A stretch of DNA of 64,000 bases from Tetraselmis striata (taxonomy: Eukaryota; Chlorophyta; Chlorodendrophyceae; Chlorodendrales; Chlorodendraceae). Where the stretch lies: assembly GCA_006384855.1 (NCBI GenBank), contig VCJN01000965.1, forward strand, positions 124,001-188,000, in the 5' to 3' direction. The notes below the pieces were generated by a model that ran no database searches, was not told the origin of the DNA, and saw only the letters and a program-made list of their open reading frames with translations. Positions 11,666-26,736 of this stretch are shown here, piece by piece. Made by a program: the position numbers and the translations under genes. How positions within the stretch are numbered: position 1 is the first letter of the stretch; the number at the start of each line of letters is the position of its first letter.

Positions 11666-12672
11666 CGTAGGGGGGCGCTAGGCGTAGCCCAATAGTAGAT
11701 CATGCGAGCGTATGTATTGATGGCCAGCCCTACCACGTACCCTGGACGATGCCTTAGCATGCATGTGGCCATATGGACCCACCCGCTGACTCGGGGGCTG
11801 CACCCCTGCGCAGTACGAGCTCAAGCCCGGCTCTGCCAGGGGCGCATTGAATGCGGACATCAGCTGTAGGTGGGCTGGTTTTGGAGCAGACCGTAATCGC
11901 AGTAATGACAGTTTCGTGGGAACTGCCCACTCGCTTGCATGCCGACGGCGGGGAGAGCGCGCCTTTGTGAATGTGTTCCGCGATGGTAGAGCTAAGTCTT
12001 GGCGTGCAGCCGTATACACATAGAATGCATTTACGTGCTATATAAAAAATCGCGCCCTCGTGACATTGGGTTATCAAGTTCATTACTATCCCTAAACAAT
12101 GGCACGCACACGTATGGCTTTTACAACGAGAGCACAACAAACGCCACTTAGTGCTGCCCCCACGCATGATGTCATGTTCACGTATGGCACATGGAAGGGC
12201 GCGGCCGAAAACGAAGGCGAGGGCTGATAATGGGCCAATCTATAATTGATGTTTGACAAAGGGGGCAGGACTTGTGTCGGCAGGTGTATGGTTCGCTGGT
12301 TTTTTACATCGTGTTCTTATATTCGTACCAATATAAGATATAGTCGCTATATATAGGGAGATATTTACCAGTCGCAGTCGCTATACAGGTACTGGCTGGT
12401 ACCGGTACCTTACGACGCACGGCGTACGATTCGTACAAGTAGTCGCTACTATGGGCACCAGCAATACAAGGTTGAGGATTATTGGTAGTCGTACCCGTAC
12501 TAGTCTACTTACTCGGAGTCTCATCAGTAGTACCTAGCTGTTTATCAGGCATGACAGGTACTTCTGCTGGTAGCAAGTACGACACCCGTAGTACAGTACC
12601 CGTATCAGATGCACTTGATATCGTAAAGCAGATGATATTATTTTTGGCGCCTGCCCCATACACGGCTACATA
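11666..12672. other. Gene-free spacer
   Basis: No supported gene. The stretch around 12310-12460 is rich in short motifs built from gtac and tagtcgcta but has no clear period. Confidence 0.45.
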
Positions 12673-12770
12673 GCGTCACTCACGTGAGTGACTCACTAGC
12701 GTAGTGACTCACTTGCGTCACTCACGTGACTCACTAGCGTAACGTCACTCACCACTCAGTCACTCACTAC
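12673..12770. repeat. GTGACTCAC cluster with 18-bp palindrome
   Basis: The 18-bp sequence gtcactcacgtgagtgac at 12675-12692 is a perfect palindrome centred on CACGTG. The same gtcactcac/gtgactcac core recurs about seven times up to 12770 in both orientations. It could bind a bZIP or bHLH factor or be a collapsed palindromic repeat. No gene start is nearby. Confidence 0.6.
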
Positions 12771-12836
12771 ATAGCGAGTACATTAGCGCTAGCATGTCGA
12801 GCTTCAAACCAGGGTTGGGGTAATACGTCGGACAAA

Positions 12837-13102
12837 TTTACCCGGTTGATGCATGAGCCCTTCGTCTGGGTTCGAGTCCGGCAACGGTCTAAAAATAATG
12901 GCTATGCCGGACCTACGACTACTGCAGTTCGCGCACGGGGTCAAGTGCTGGGGCGGCTTCGGCTTTTTTTTCCCGCCCCCGGGACAGGACTGGCAGTGAA
13001 ACCCTTGCAGCGTCTCTACGGCCGTTTGGGCAGCAATCCAGTCACGGAAGTTACGGGAGCTTCGGGTTATCACAGGGGCGAACTTTATTACTTTTACGTC
13101 GC
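12837..13102 (+). repeat. SINE-like dispersed repeat, copy 1
   Basis: This copy shares with 33010-33222 (minus strand) an exact 18-bp block (12837-12854), the following 'agcccttcg', a 'gctatgcc' block, 'aaggtcaagtgctggg'-type sequence, a GC stem 'ggc.ggcttcggc' and a tail 'gcgaactttattacttttac'. At 12869-12879 it has ggttcgagtcc, a perfect tRNA T-arm/B-box consensus. There is an extra segment of about 90 bp before the tail compared with copy 2. A B box, a shared tail and dispersed copies suggest a tRNA-related SINE; no A box or tRNA fold was found. Confidence 0.55.
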
Positions 13103-13282
13103 GGACAGGACCAAGCAAGGGGAGAAATGAACTGTCAGATTGTCAGATTTGAGATATGGGAAATATGCCAGATTATAATCCGGCAGATTTTTCTCTGCGA
13201 AATTCCGCAAGATGAGCAAAAACTAATCCTTACTTTCCGCGGGGTAGCGGGGAGAAGTGGGGTGGTCGGGCTCGGGGCAAGG

Positions 13283-13313
<31 letters not shown>

Positions 13314-14791
13314 TCCCCGAAAATAATTCTTTCCTTCAGAATGCCTTGATGACCCTTATTTATTCGTGGGATACCTGATGCCCAATTTTTAACCTTCGGT
13401 GACGCATCATCTATGCCGAATTCCCGGTCGACACTCCGCGACATCGCCGAATAATCATCATTTCCTAAAATTTCCCATGCTACTACTGCTGCTACTACGA
13501 TCAAATATTAATGTAAAGCATCGGCGTTATGGATGCTGATTAATATTCAGGTGCTGTTGTTGCTGGAAATATGCCAGCATCACATGTCTACTTGCATAAT
13601 CTGTCCACTTTCGCATATTGCGTTAAACTTGCAGTTCATGACGATGTTACCGGTGAGTTGCATGGCGCATGAAATAGCTTCATTTGCAGCCCTGTGTTTT
13701 TTAGTATTAGTACAGTAATACGCGAAAAGGCACATTGAATTACCTGAGGAAATTGTAATGTTGGTCTGCTATACCTTCAAGTTGTGGAATGTGGAATGGG
13801 GTTGCCAATCCCTCGGTACTTGGCAAGCTCTTGACATCGCTACTGTGAATCATCATGGGGTGAAGCCACTAGAGGCTGACAATGCGCAGTCGTACTCCAA
13901 GCTGGTCCTCGCTGTTGCTGATGAGCTGGTATGTTGTCGACGGCACTATTCTGTAAGACACATCTCCGCCTCGTGACTGCCTAGTCGTGTGAGAGCTACC
14001 TTCTGCACATTCTCCTCACGCTTGAGCAAGCCTGTCCCATCCCTTGAGTCCTGCCCACACGGCATGTACTCCGTGACGATACCGCCAATGCTGTCTGAAG
14101 AGCCGCTTCCTTCGGCAGAAAAATCGTTAATTCAGTCGTGTCTTTCTAGCTTCCGCCCGTAGACGACATGCTTGACTTGTTTGCTTTCCTTGTTGCACCT
14201 CAGTGCCCCCCCTCCCCCCCCCCCCCCCCCCGGCGAAAGCCACAGGGATAGCACACATGCAGTCTCGTCCGGAGCCAGGAGACGTCGGGCGCGCCATAAA
14301 GCGCAAAGGGGCGCCGCCGGGGCCGCGAAGCTAGGCCGCGTTCAATCTTGCTATGAATTCGCCTCACGACGCTCAAACCGACTGCTTGAATGGAGCTGTC
14401 CCAACCACCGGCATGCCTTAGTGGACCTTGAAGGCGGCTCCAGGTGAAAGGTGCGTGTTTGGGTGTATGGTGGCTGACGCTGCAGGGCTGGACCCCCCCC
14501 CCCCCCCCCCTCCCGGTCCTTCGCCCGCCCCTCACCCCATGGCGTGCTGGACGGCCGGAATTAGTGTAGTCGTCATCCTGTAGGGCCCACAGTCTGGGGA
14601 TCAAGGGTTTTTAGCATACCCCCCCCCCCCCCCCCCCCCAAAAAAAAACCCCAATATATATTAGCACATCATTTCCCGGCGGTGGACAGGACCCGGACAT
14701 ACCGTAACTACGTCATAATACATTACGATACGTTACGTCAACCTTTGGTGATGACGTAGCTTTTGGTTCGATGTAATTTCTTACTCAAGGC
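13103..14791. other. Gene-free spacer with poly-G and poly-C tracts
   Basis: It contains long homopolymers at 13284-13312 (29 G), about 14214-14231 (C), about 14491-14510 (C) and 14619-14639 (21 C, followed by 9 A). No exon is supported. Confidence 0.5.
13284..13312 (+). repeat. G29 homopolymer
   Basis: 29 uninterrupted G, one of the longest of at least 17 G/C tracts of 15 nt or more in the window. Long G runs can form G-quadruplexes and are prone to sequencing-length error. Confidence 0.85.
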
Positions 14792-18391
<3,600 letters not shown>

Positions 18392-18448
18392 CGCGGCTTC
18401 CCCGTCCTGCCCTGCCCGCTCGCCCACCTGCCAATGTGACAACGCCAC

Positions 18449-19199
18449 ACCTTAGTTCAGTGTTGGCACGGAGGGACAGCGATGGCGACTTCACATCGCA
18501 GCTCAGGGAAATCATCACCCCGGTGTGGCGATGACGCCGGGTCCTCAATCACTTGACAGGCGCTCACGCACCCGTCCGGCGCGGCGGACGATGCTGCAAT
18601 TGTACTACACCAGTCCACATAAGTCTTTGCACATAGAAATCCGCGCGTATCCTCGCCTCGGTGCCCAAGCCATGGGGCCACGGGGCCATGGAGCCTTGTA
18701 ATCCTGTGTATGCAAGCCTCCTACGCCAAGGAGGCAGCCGTTTCTCCCGGTTATCGCACTTTTATAATTGTTCTTCGGCAATGGCATTGCTTGGCGCATG
18801 GCTAAAACCACAGAAAAAACGGGCGATGAATATTGGGCAACTTGTTGGCGGCGTAGCTACCACCCTTCGCATATGCCCGCGCGCTGCCGGTGGTGGGCGG
18901 ACGTATGCATGCGCTGTAAGACCACCGAGATTGAGCCCAATCAATGCACGCTACCGATGCAATGCATGGTCTTTCCATGAGAGTGTGCCAGTAATCCCGC
19001 CGTCGTGATGGGGCCAATCATCCCACAATTTTCCAAGCTGCAAGATAAGCGCCGTTGGCCGCGCCTCCCTGCTGGGTGAAAGTAGCACACAGAATGTGTG
19101 TTCGATTCCATAGGTGCATGCTTACAGCACTAATAATATAACGGAGTACCAGGAGATCAACAAAAGCCGCGTAAAAGCGGAATTCAAACAAGACGGGGG
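18449..19199. other. Spacer, presumed upstream region of the PhoX-like gene
   Basis: No gene or repeat family recognised. Because the minus-strand PhoX-like gene starts at 18391 or 18448, its promoter should lie here. I see no clear TATA box. Confidence 0.4.
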
Positions 19200-20110
19200 A
19201 CAAAACACCGAAAACCGTGCTGCAACCCGCGCGAGGCGGGACGGGTGAATGATGCGTGCCCGACTGAGAGTCCGGGTCACCCGTGCACGTGTGTGCGACA
19301 AGGGCGATCCCTGGCCACGATGTGCGGCTTCGGCAACGTATTGGCGGGCGAATCTATGCCGTTTGCTGATGAGGCAGCAAGCATGCTCTCGAGCTCCCAC
19401 CAAGCTTAACACCCCGAAGAAATCTCAGTCCAGCGAGCACGGCGTCTTGATGAGCTCGGGGTATGCCCCGAGTGCCTCGCGATGAGAGGGCGCCCCAATT
19501 AGCTGCCAAGGACGCAATAGCGAGCAATGTGCGGCGCACCCTTTTGCTCACCCGGCTCGCTCACTATGCTGAAGATCATGCCCGTGTACTCCGGCATGTC
19601 AAAGATGTGAGTCTCGAAGTGGTCCAACCTTTTGTCCCAAGGGCTCCCTCCGTATTGTGCCACGCCGCATCCCGGCGTGCAGCCAACCTCCGTTCTTGCA
19701 TGTCGGCCCAACCGACCCACAACTTGGCCGGGGCCGCCGGGGCACTGCGGGACTTCAGCGTACTTGACCCCGTACTGCAGGGCGGTCTTGAGCTCCAACA
19801 GCGTGGGATTCAAGCTCCGCCGGGAATTAAAGCTCCCGGTCGCGTCGTTGAGCCCCGGGAGGGAGAGCTTCGCGTTTGGCACCAGGTCTTTGAGTTCATC
19901 AATGGGTACATTCTTGCCTAGGGGCATTGCCTATGGAACACGCCGTCCACCTCTCGGCGACGTACGAGTACAATGATTCCTACATCGTGAACACGATAGT
20001 GATCACGGAGGGCGTCCGGGATGGCATCGTGCTGCATCACACACAAGTGAGCTTCAAGTGCCGGGAGATTCATTCGCACGTCGTCCCCATAGAGGTCCAT
20101 AGTGACATGT
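19200..20110 (-). pseudogene. Unrecognised coding family, broken copy A
   Basis: On the minus strand an N-terminal part ('MNLPALEAHLCVMQHDAIPD', start near 20073) runs into 'REVDGVFHRQ' and then needs a frame change near 19925 to continue as 'PLGKNVPIDELKDLVPNAKL'. It continues through 'PTLLELKT.LQYGVKYAEVP' and 'FDMPEYTGM.F'. The same blocks, in order, occur in copy B at 25395-26215. DNA similarity extends downstream past the coding end (to 19200), so the repeated unit is larger than the protein. I do not recognise the family; a transposon-borne gene or a duplicated gene are both possible. Confidence 0.55.
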
Positions 20111-20733
20111 TGTGCTTTTGTGGAGGGTAGGATGATGTATATGGCACCTCAGCAAGGGTAATAATCCGTCATTTACCGATCCGTTCGACATCACGTACCC
20201 GTAAAGCTTTCCGAGATCAAGCACCGCCCGCCCAACTTGGAAAAACAGAGGGGCGGAACACGCGCAGGCAACGAGAGCGTGCCGAAATAATAGCGTGCGG
20301 TGTTGAGTGTTGCTGACATGTAGAGCAGCAGGTCCTAGGATTTCAGTTTAATTAAATGCAGGTATCACATCGGTGTCAAAACCTAGAAGGGTAGTTCAAA
20401 CATACGATGTATTACATATACATATTACATAAACCTAGGTCATGGTTCCTCAACAGCCATAATTCTCACTTACTCATAACTCACAAACCCTAAGTTACTT
20501 TTCCTCGCCCTTGCGGTACCAGTACATGCGGACTGTAGTCCGCCCCGCCGGAGCCTCGACACCTACCGCTACCCGAACCCACACCATCGGCGTCAGGCGG
20601 CCCGTGACACCATCAGCAAGTGGGGTGGGTGGTAAAAAAACAACCCGCTACACCCCTCCCTCCAGCACCCTCGACGGGCAAAGCAGCGACGTGGGCTAAC
20701 TCGCTTGGCCCTGTGTACTCTGTCTTGGCCGGC
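20111..20733. other. Spacer upstream of the GT29-like gene
   Basis: No further gene. A possible extended reading frame from 20620 runs into the GT29 start, but the region upstream of 20734 is proline-rich and less protein-like, so it is treated as leader. Confidence 0.4.
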
Positions 20734-22003
20734 ATGCCGACGGGGCAGGCGAGCCGGCCATCGTCGCGGCCGGCCACCGGTGCCGCCTCTGCCGCCGCCC
20801 AGCCGGCGACTACGATAGACGCCTCAACCGCCGCGGCCTCGCTATACGTGGGCGTGGGCAAGCATCAGGGCTTCAGCTTGCGGCGGCTCGCGCTGTACGT
20901 GACCGTGCTGTTCGTGTGCTTCGTGCTGGCGGTGAACTGGGCGTACACGCTCGGCATGCGCGACGTGCCGCAATCCAAGGGGGCGCTCGCGGGCGTGCTC
21001 AGCCGCTACCAGCAGCGTGCGGGCGAACAGATTGCTCAAGGGAGCGCGAATCTCACCATCATGCCAACAGGTGAGCGCCGTTACCCACCTGACCGCATGC
21101 TGAAGTATACGGGATGGGCACATTGGTAAGCGTGCTGACGACGGGCCACCGGTAGTGTAACTGCACCTGCGCGCCCGCCGATGAGCTCTGCACCGGGTGG
21201 ACACCACAGGCTTGACGGGACCCCCTACCAAAGCACAATTAGAAGCCGTAGCGGCACCGTCGCCGCAGCCAGCCATGGAGTCTCAAGTGTGTGCCGCCCT
21301 CCCATCCTGCCCCGCTACCAAACCTTGCCGACCGGCGCATGCGGCAAGCGCCGCCAAGCCGGGGGGGGGGGGGGGGGGGGGGGGGGGTGATCGCAGCTGA
21401 GCGAGGGCGCTGTGAGCTGTGCGCGCAGGAGCCGCCGGGGATCACTGTGGCTGAGATGCGGCGGCAGGGCACGTATGTGCTGCACCTTCTGCGCATGGTG
21501 GGCGCCCAGCCGCCCACCTATCCAGTTGCAACTGTGCCCCCCCTCCCAAATAACGCACATGCACACATGCGTAATGGTGGCTGATCCTTGGTAACTCCAG
21601 CCATTGACGCCGCCCCCGCAGAGGTTGAAGCGATCCATAGACGACTGGCGAAAGGTGTCCCCAATCCCCCCACTTTGTTTCCCCTTGCAGCCATGCTCCC
21701 CGACGGCAGCCAACCCCGCATCCGCAGCCCGGCCTCACAGCACCCCGCATGCCCCGCAGCTGCCGCGCTCGGACCCCTCGCACTCCCAGATGTGGGACAG
21801 CTGCGCGATTGTGGGCAACAGCGGCGCCATGCTGGGCCAGGGCCGCGGCGCGGAGATCGACGGCCACACTATGGTCATGCGGTGAGCAGCCCGGCTGCGT
21901 GCGATGCGGGAGGAGCCCCCCCCCCCCCCCCCCCCCCCCCCCCGCTCCAGCCCCCCTTTCAGCATGGGTAGGCTGGTAAGTGCCTCTGATCATGGTCCAG
22001 TGC

Positions 22004-22040
<37 letters not shown>

Positions 22041-23412
22041 CCTCCCCTTTCCTTCCCCTTTCCCTTCCCTCCAGGCTGAACAACAGCCCAACCCGCGGGC
22101 ACGAGGACGATGTGGGTGCCAAGACCACTGTGTCGCTCATCAACGGCTGGCGGCTGCACTGGTGCGGCGAGCGGCCGATGTGTCCGTGCTGGCCGTACGG
22201 GCTGGACGTGGCGCTGATGGCGTACATCTGGGAGCCTTTCATGGCGGACGTGCGTGCCTGTCCTCTTCCCCGTCCACCCCCTCCGCCTGTGCCCCTCTCC
22301 TCGCACGCTGTCATTGTCCAGGGTGCTCGACCTCCTTCTGCTGACAGCTGTCTATGTTGACAGGACATCCGGCGATGTCTGGCCAGCCACCCGGGTGCGC
22401 TCATCCTGGCTGTGGAGAAGGAGCTGGAGGCGCTGGCCAACCGCATCGCACGCGAGTACACGGCGCGGCGCTTCGAGGCGCTGACGGACCCGGCGGAGAA
22501 GCGGCGCATGCGGGAGGAGCGGCAGCGGGTCAAGCTAAACTTCTCCACGGGTGAGCCCGAGTAGTCCCATCATTGGCGGCTGCCCTGCCCAAAGCACCAG
22601 TGAAACTGAGCATGCCCCGTACAGCTGGGAGGGTTGGTGCCCTGAGCACGTGCCGCCGCGCATGCATACATGCATTGCATGGGTGGGGTGGCCAATTACG
22701 GGTGGAGGGTGGGGGAAGGTATTACTAGCGAGGGTGCGGGGTGAGCTTGTGAGGGGTGGAGTTGGGATGTAAGTGGAGAGGCGACTGAGTGTGAGGATGT
22801 CGATGCGGAGCGCGGACAAGAGAGAGAGAGAGAGAGCTTACACGTTTTGTGGGGGTGAAACATAGACGCGGAGCACAATGACAAAAGGATTTTATTATAA
22901 CGGCAGTGTTGGAAGGGTTTGATGGCTTGCATAGAGTGTTATTACCTTTTGCCTGACGCGTAAATAGAAAAGATGAGAGATCCCTGTATACTCTCAAGTG
23001 ACACTTCGACATTCCGATGAAAAACAGCATGGTTTTGGAGCACATCAAGACGCCCCAACAGTCAATGAGGTTTCACAGCGATTGCTTCGGAATCGCAGTC
23101 ACTGCTCCGAAACCATGCGCATCTTGTTTGACGTAACAGTAGTCCCAGGTTCCGAGTGCGGCGCGCACTGACCCGGGGCGCCTGTGTGCAGGGCTGCTGG
23201 GGGTGACGATCAGCCTGGGGCTGTGCCAGCGCATCTCCCTGTACGGCTTCAATCGTCACGCGTCGCAGCACCACTACTGGGAGAACGCTACGAGGCATGA
23301 GATTCTGGACCACGACTACCAAAGCGAGGCCGACTTTTACGCGGAGCTGGCCGCGGGCACCAGCAGCCTGGGCCGCGCCTGGCCGCTGCCACCGGTGAGG
23401 TTTGTGGAGTAG
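20734..23412 (+). CDS. GT29 sialyltransferase-like type II Golgi glycosyltransferase
   Basis: Secure exons: 20734-21070, 21691-21881, 22075-22249, 22364-22550 and 23192-23412 (TAG). All have GT-AG borders and the four 3' exons are phase-compatible. One or two further exons probably lie between 21210 and about 21540 (possible acceptor at 21209 and another near 21430). Exon 1 encodes a short cytosolic tail and one helix (residues about 52-72), the type II layout of Golgi transferases. The join 21881/22075 spans a sialyl L-like motif ('CAIVGNSGAMLG', 'EIDGHTMVMRLNNSPTRGHE.DVG'). The last exon carries a motif S-like block ('VTISLGLCQRISLYGF') and 'HHYW' in the VS position. Family membership is clear from these. 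The donor and acceptor sugars are not: many algal GT29 proteins occur where sialic acid is unproven. Intron homopolymers lie at 21361-21387, 21916-21943 and 22007-22038. Confidence 0.85.
21361..21387 (+). repeat. G27 homopolymer in GT29 intron region
   Basis: 27 G between two uncertain exons of the GT29-like gene. Length errors here would shift apparent frames. Confidence 0.85.
21916..21943 (+). repeat. C28 homopolymer in GT29 intron
   Basis: 28 C starting 35 nt after the donor at 21882. Confidence 0.85.
22007..22038 (+). repeat. C32 homopolymer acting as part of a polypyrimidine tract
   Basis: 32 C, the longest run in the window, followed by pyrimidine-rich sequence up to the acceptor at 22074. 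It probably contributes to 3' splice-site recognition. Confidence 0.85.
22818..22836 (+). repeat. (GA)n microsatellite in the last GT29 intron
   Basis: About nine AG dinucleotides within the 641-bp intron 22551-23191. Confidence 0.85.
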
Positions 23413-23513
23413 ATGGGTGGCGGCCGCGTGGGATCGCAACAATGATCGGATGGTAGATCGAGAGCGCATCGATGAGCAGCATGAGGCTGCGACCGGCATG
23501 CCACAAGCCAGTC

Positions 23514-23539
23514 AATAAATTTATAAATAAAGGAATAAA
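23514..23539 (+). terminator. Cluster of three AATAAA signals after the GT29-like gene
   Basis: AATAAA occurs at 23514, 23526 and 23534, about 100-125 nt after the stop codon, a plausible polyadenylation region. Confidence 0.5.
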
Positions 23540-23750
23540 TGTGTGGGTTCCCATGCCGGAACAAGCTGAGGCTGTCAGGCAACCACCTCGGCGAATGTGC
23601 TATATGGTTGTACCATCGCTTTGTTCGCATTATCACGCGTTTCTGTGCCGCTCGTGAACATGGTCAGTCCAATATTTACAAATTACCTGCTTACCCAACT
23701 GAGATGCCGTGATGCCTTCCAACCACCTTCAGCTCTATGTTTGGTTTCTG

Positions 23751-23781
<31 letters not shown>

Positions 23782-23784
23782 CTC
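23751..23784 (+). repeat. (TC)n microsatellite
   Basis: Pure TC repeats pass into TATC repeats, followed by an AT/GTAT-rich stretch to about 23840. Confidence 0.85.
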
Positions 23785-23839
23785 ATGTATATATGTAATA
23801 TATGTATGTATATATGTATGTATATATATCCAAATAATT

Positions 23840-25394
23840 ATGTGGATGAAGCCCTGCTGTTGAATTGTCAGTAAGCCACGTTGATGCTTGGTTGGGTAGA
23901 TGTGGAGGGCACGAGGTGAGGACAGCATTGAATGCCTGCCGCGCTTGTTTTCATTTGTCTCTCCGCAGAGCAGGGGAGGGGTGGGAAAGGTGGGAATGTT
24001 CTTCAGGGAGGTCTTAAAGTAGGAGCGTTGCATTATCAATATAACACCGCTTGCAATTAGTGTAGGTATGAATACATATAGATATATAAAGACACGATAT
24101 ACCGGTGGTGACTGAAGACTGTATGGCATACGTTGAACAGACAGCTTCGTTACATATTGTGCCACATTTGCCGTCCTTCAAACCGCGTGATACCAACCAC
24201 CCAATACTTTTAGGGCACTAAATGTATCCGAAGAAGCTGGCGGGGGGGGGGGGGGGGGGGAGGGGGACCGGCGACCCACCACGCATGACCCCATGTTGGC
24301 CATCCAGGCAACTTGGTCAGTACCCGTGTCTCACAACATCTGACATCAACGCGAGCAAAATATGCGAGCTGTGGGCGCCAGCTCTGTTCCCCAAGTCTTT
24401 TCCGGGCAGGGCGAGCACGTCGCCGTCCGCCAGGGTCGCGGTGAGCTGCAGGAAGTCACGGCATTGGTGAATTGTTTTTGCCTAGGTTGGCAACATGTCA
24501 TCGGCAGCCCCTGCACCCCCACATAAGCACGAGCAATGGGCGCAACTTGTTCCTGTGGCCGACATTCACTACCTACGCCGGACCTACGCTCGATATCTTG
24601 TCCCGGCAGCAAGTGCGAAGGCGCACATCCTTGTTAATATTCATTATCACATGCCCTTGCCCACGGCGTGGTCGTCCCAACACTTGCGCCCCCACCCTAA
24701 ACCCCACCATGCAACCGCTTCACCAGCCTCGCCTCACACTTCTGCGACGCGCGACATGCTAGGCCGCCTGAGATGTCTCACCTCCGGGCGTGAAAAAAAT
24801 GAAAATTAAATTTGATTCAACAAACTCTGCATGCGCTTTGCCCATACTGAGTTCTTCTGAGGGCCTGCTATTTCTTATCATCAAGGTGGATAACACATTG
24901 TGTATCCGGGCGTGATATCATGTCTAGTTCCGGCGGCATGCCATCAAGCGTTCGGAGAGCGCAGATAGACCTGTCGCCGTCCCCAATCTGCAGCCCGGCA
25001 CGCTACTGCTGCCCGTCGCCCAGTTACTCCTGGCTGCGATATTCGGACAAAATCGTGGCAAAATATTTTGAATTGTCAATAGCAGTTGCAATACTATAAT
25101 GACTATTATTCGTGATATGATGATTAAACAATTATCGCCAGACCTGTCACTTAAGACCCTATTCTATTGTTATTTATTCTCTGAATGTTGGCGGCCGCCG
25201 GTTGATTGGCAACTGCGCCATCTCGGAGCAGCAAGCAGACTGTTTAGCGAATGAAAGATCGCTAACGGGCGGCGATGTTGTCTCGTCCGAACTTCACTTA
25301 TATGCATAATGTACCTGTAAGGCTACGAGTACTGGTGTGGATTAAAAAAGCCAATAACAAGTCCACCGCGAACACAGCAAGCCGCCTAAAAGCG
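23840..25394. other. Gene-free spacer
   Basis: No supported gene. A 104-codon open frame at 24495-24809 (plus) has a Met with acceptable context but no recognisable domain, and I do not call it. A 19-G run lies at 24242-24260. Confidence 0.4.
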
Positions 25395-25397
25395 GCC
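25372..25397 (+). repeat. Hairpin tail shared with 33249-33276
   Basis: The segment aacacagcaagccgcctaaa with its gcggc complement forms a gccgc/gcggc hairpin. It recurs almost exactly on the minus strand at 33249-33276, and in a diverged form near 19155 beside copy A. It sits at the downstream edge of the copy A/copy B repeat unit. Confidence 0.5.
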
Positions 25398-26215
25398 CGC
25401 ATCCCGCACGAGGCGGGATGAGTGATGCGCGCTCGGCTCAAAAGTCCGGGCCACGCATGCACGTGTGTGCGAGGGTGATCATGAACGCGCTGTGCAATTG
25501 CGGCAACGGGACGGCGGACGAATCTGCGCCGTCTGTTGAGGCAGCAAGCACGCTCTCAAGCCGCCACCAAGCTCAGGACCCCGAGGAAATCTTGCGAATA
25601 AGGCCTCCTGGTGAGCCCGGGTGGTGCACCAAGTGCCCCGTGATGACTGATGAGAGGGCACCCAAAACCGCGGCCAAGCAGGAGATCACCGCGCACCGAC
25701 CGTGCGGCGCACCCCCTTACTCACCTCACCCAATGTGCCGAAGGCCATGCCCGTGTACTCCGACATGTCTATTATGTCTCGAAGAGGGCCCTCCTGTCCC
25801 GGCTCCGTGTTGTGCCACGCCGCATCCCGTTTGCCAATAACCCCCGTTGTATGTCGTCCAACAAGGAGCGCTCAAACCTATTCACAGCCGTGGCCCGGGG
25901 CACCGCAGTGCACTTTACCCCGTACCGCATAGTGTTGAACTCCAACAACGTGGGCTTCAAGCTCCGGGGATCATATCTCCCGGTCACGACGTTGAACGCC
26001 GGGAGGGAGAGCTCTGCATCCGGGACCAGGTCATTGAGTATATCCCTGGGTACGGTGTTGCCGAGAGGCACTGCCTGCTGGAACAAGTCATCCACCTCCC
26101 GGCGTCCAGCGACACCAGCGAACACAGTGTCTCATCGCGGAAGGACTGTGCGATAGCGTCGTGCTGTACACGCCAATGAGCGTCTCCAGGTGCCGGGAGG
26201 TTCATGAGCGCGTAC
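25395..26215 (-). pseudogene. Unrecognised coding family, broken copy B
   Basis: Minus-strand paralogue of 19200-20110. 'MNLPAPGDAHWRVQHDAIAQ' starts near 26205; a frame change near 26110 is needed to reach 'REVDDLFQQAVPLG'. It goes on through 'DLVPDAELSLPAFNVVTGRY', 'PTLLEFNT.RYGVK' and, in yet another frame, 'DIIDMSEYTGMAFGTLGE'. At least two frame breaks mark it as decayed. Comparison with copy A shows that blocks conserved at protein level persist despite different breaks, so an intact source gene probably exists elsewhere. Confidence 0.55.
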
Positions 26216-26636
26216 TGAGTACTGGTACTGCGGCGTGCGGCGGACGACGGGCGGCGGCGGCAGCAGTAACTTCGAGCAAACACTGTGTTAATATACTGTA
26301 CTGTGCTTACATCAGCCATAAATGCGCGCGAGTGCAGCATCCTTTTCCTTCCCCAGTACTTTGCGTGCATTCTCTGGACGCTCTCCCTGTAACCAAAAAG
26401 ACATATTGAGTGCAGCATCGCACCACTGTGCCATAGCCCAGTCGCCCCCGGCCGCCCCCAAATGCTCGGCGTATCTCATAATCCCTATATATTGGCAAGT
26501 AATCCTCATGATAATCCTTGTGTCCAGTTATGATGATTATAATGCGCCTCGACGAGCGACTACCGTAGTCGCTACTGGTAATAATGGCACTCCACCCTTC
26601 CCCGCGTCCCGGCTGCCCATTGCTTGCCCCTCCTCG

Positions 26637-26667
<31 letters not shown>

Positions 26668-26736
26668 CCCCTCCCCTCCCGGCGGGCCTTATCCAACCCG
26701 AACACGTTCACGGTGCCAGTGCCTCAGTGCCCCAGC
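26216..26736. other. Spacer and presumed promoter of the TIR gene
   Basis: No gene. The 30-C tract at 26637-26666 lies about 70 nt upstream of the chosen TIR start. Confidence 0.4.
26637..26666 (+). repeat. C30 homopolymer
   Basis: 30 uninterrupted C upstream of the TIR gene. Confidence 0.85.

Noticed and set aside
12860-12880. tRNA gene at the ggttcgagtcc motif
   Set aside because: Only the T-arm or B-box matches; no acceptor stem, anticodon arm or A box at proper distance.
21442-22548. 368-codon minus-strand frame with Gly runs
   Set aside because: It is the shadow of GT29 exons and of two poly-C introns; the plus strand carries the splice sites and sialyl motifs.
24495-24809. Possible 104-aa gene
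   Set aside because: An acceptable start codon but no domain, no splice evidence and no similarity to other parts of the window.
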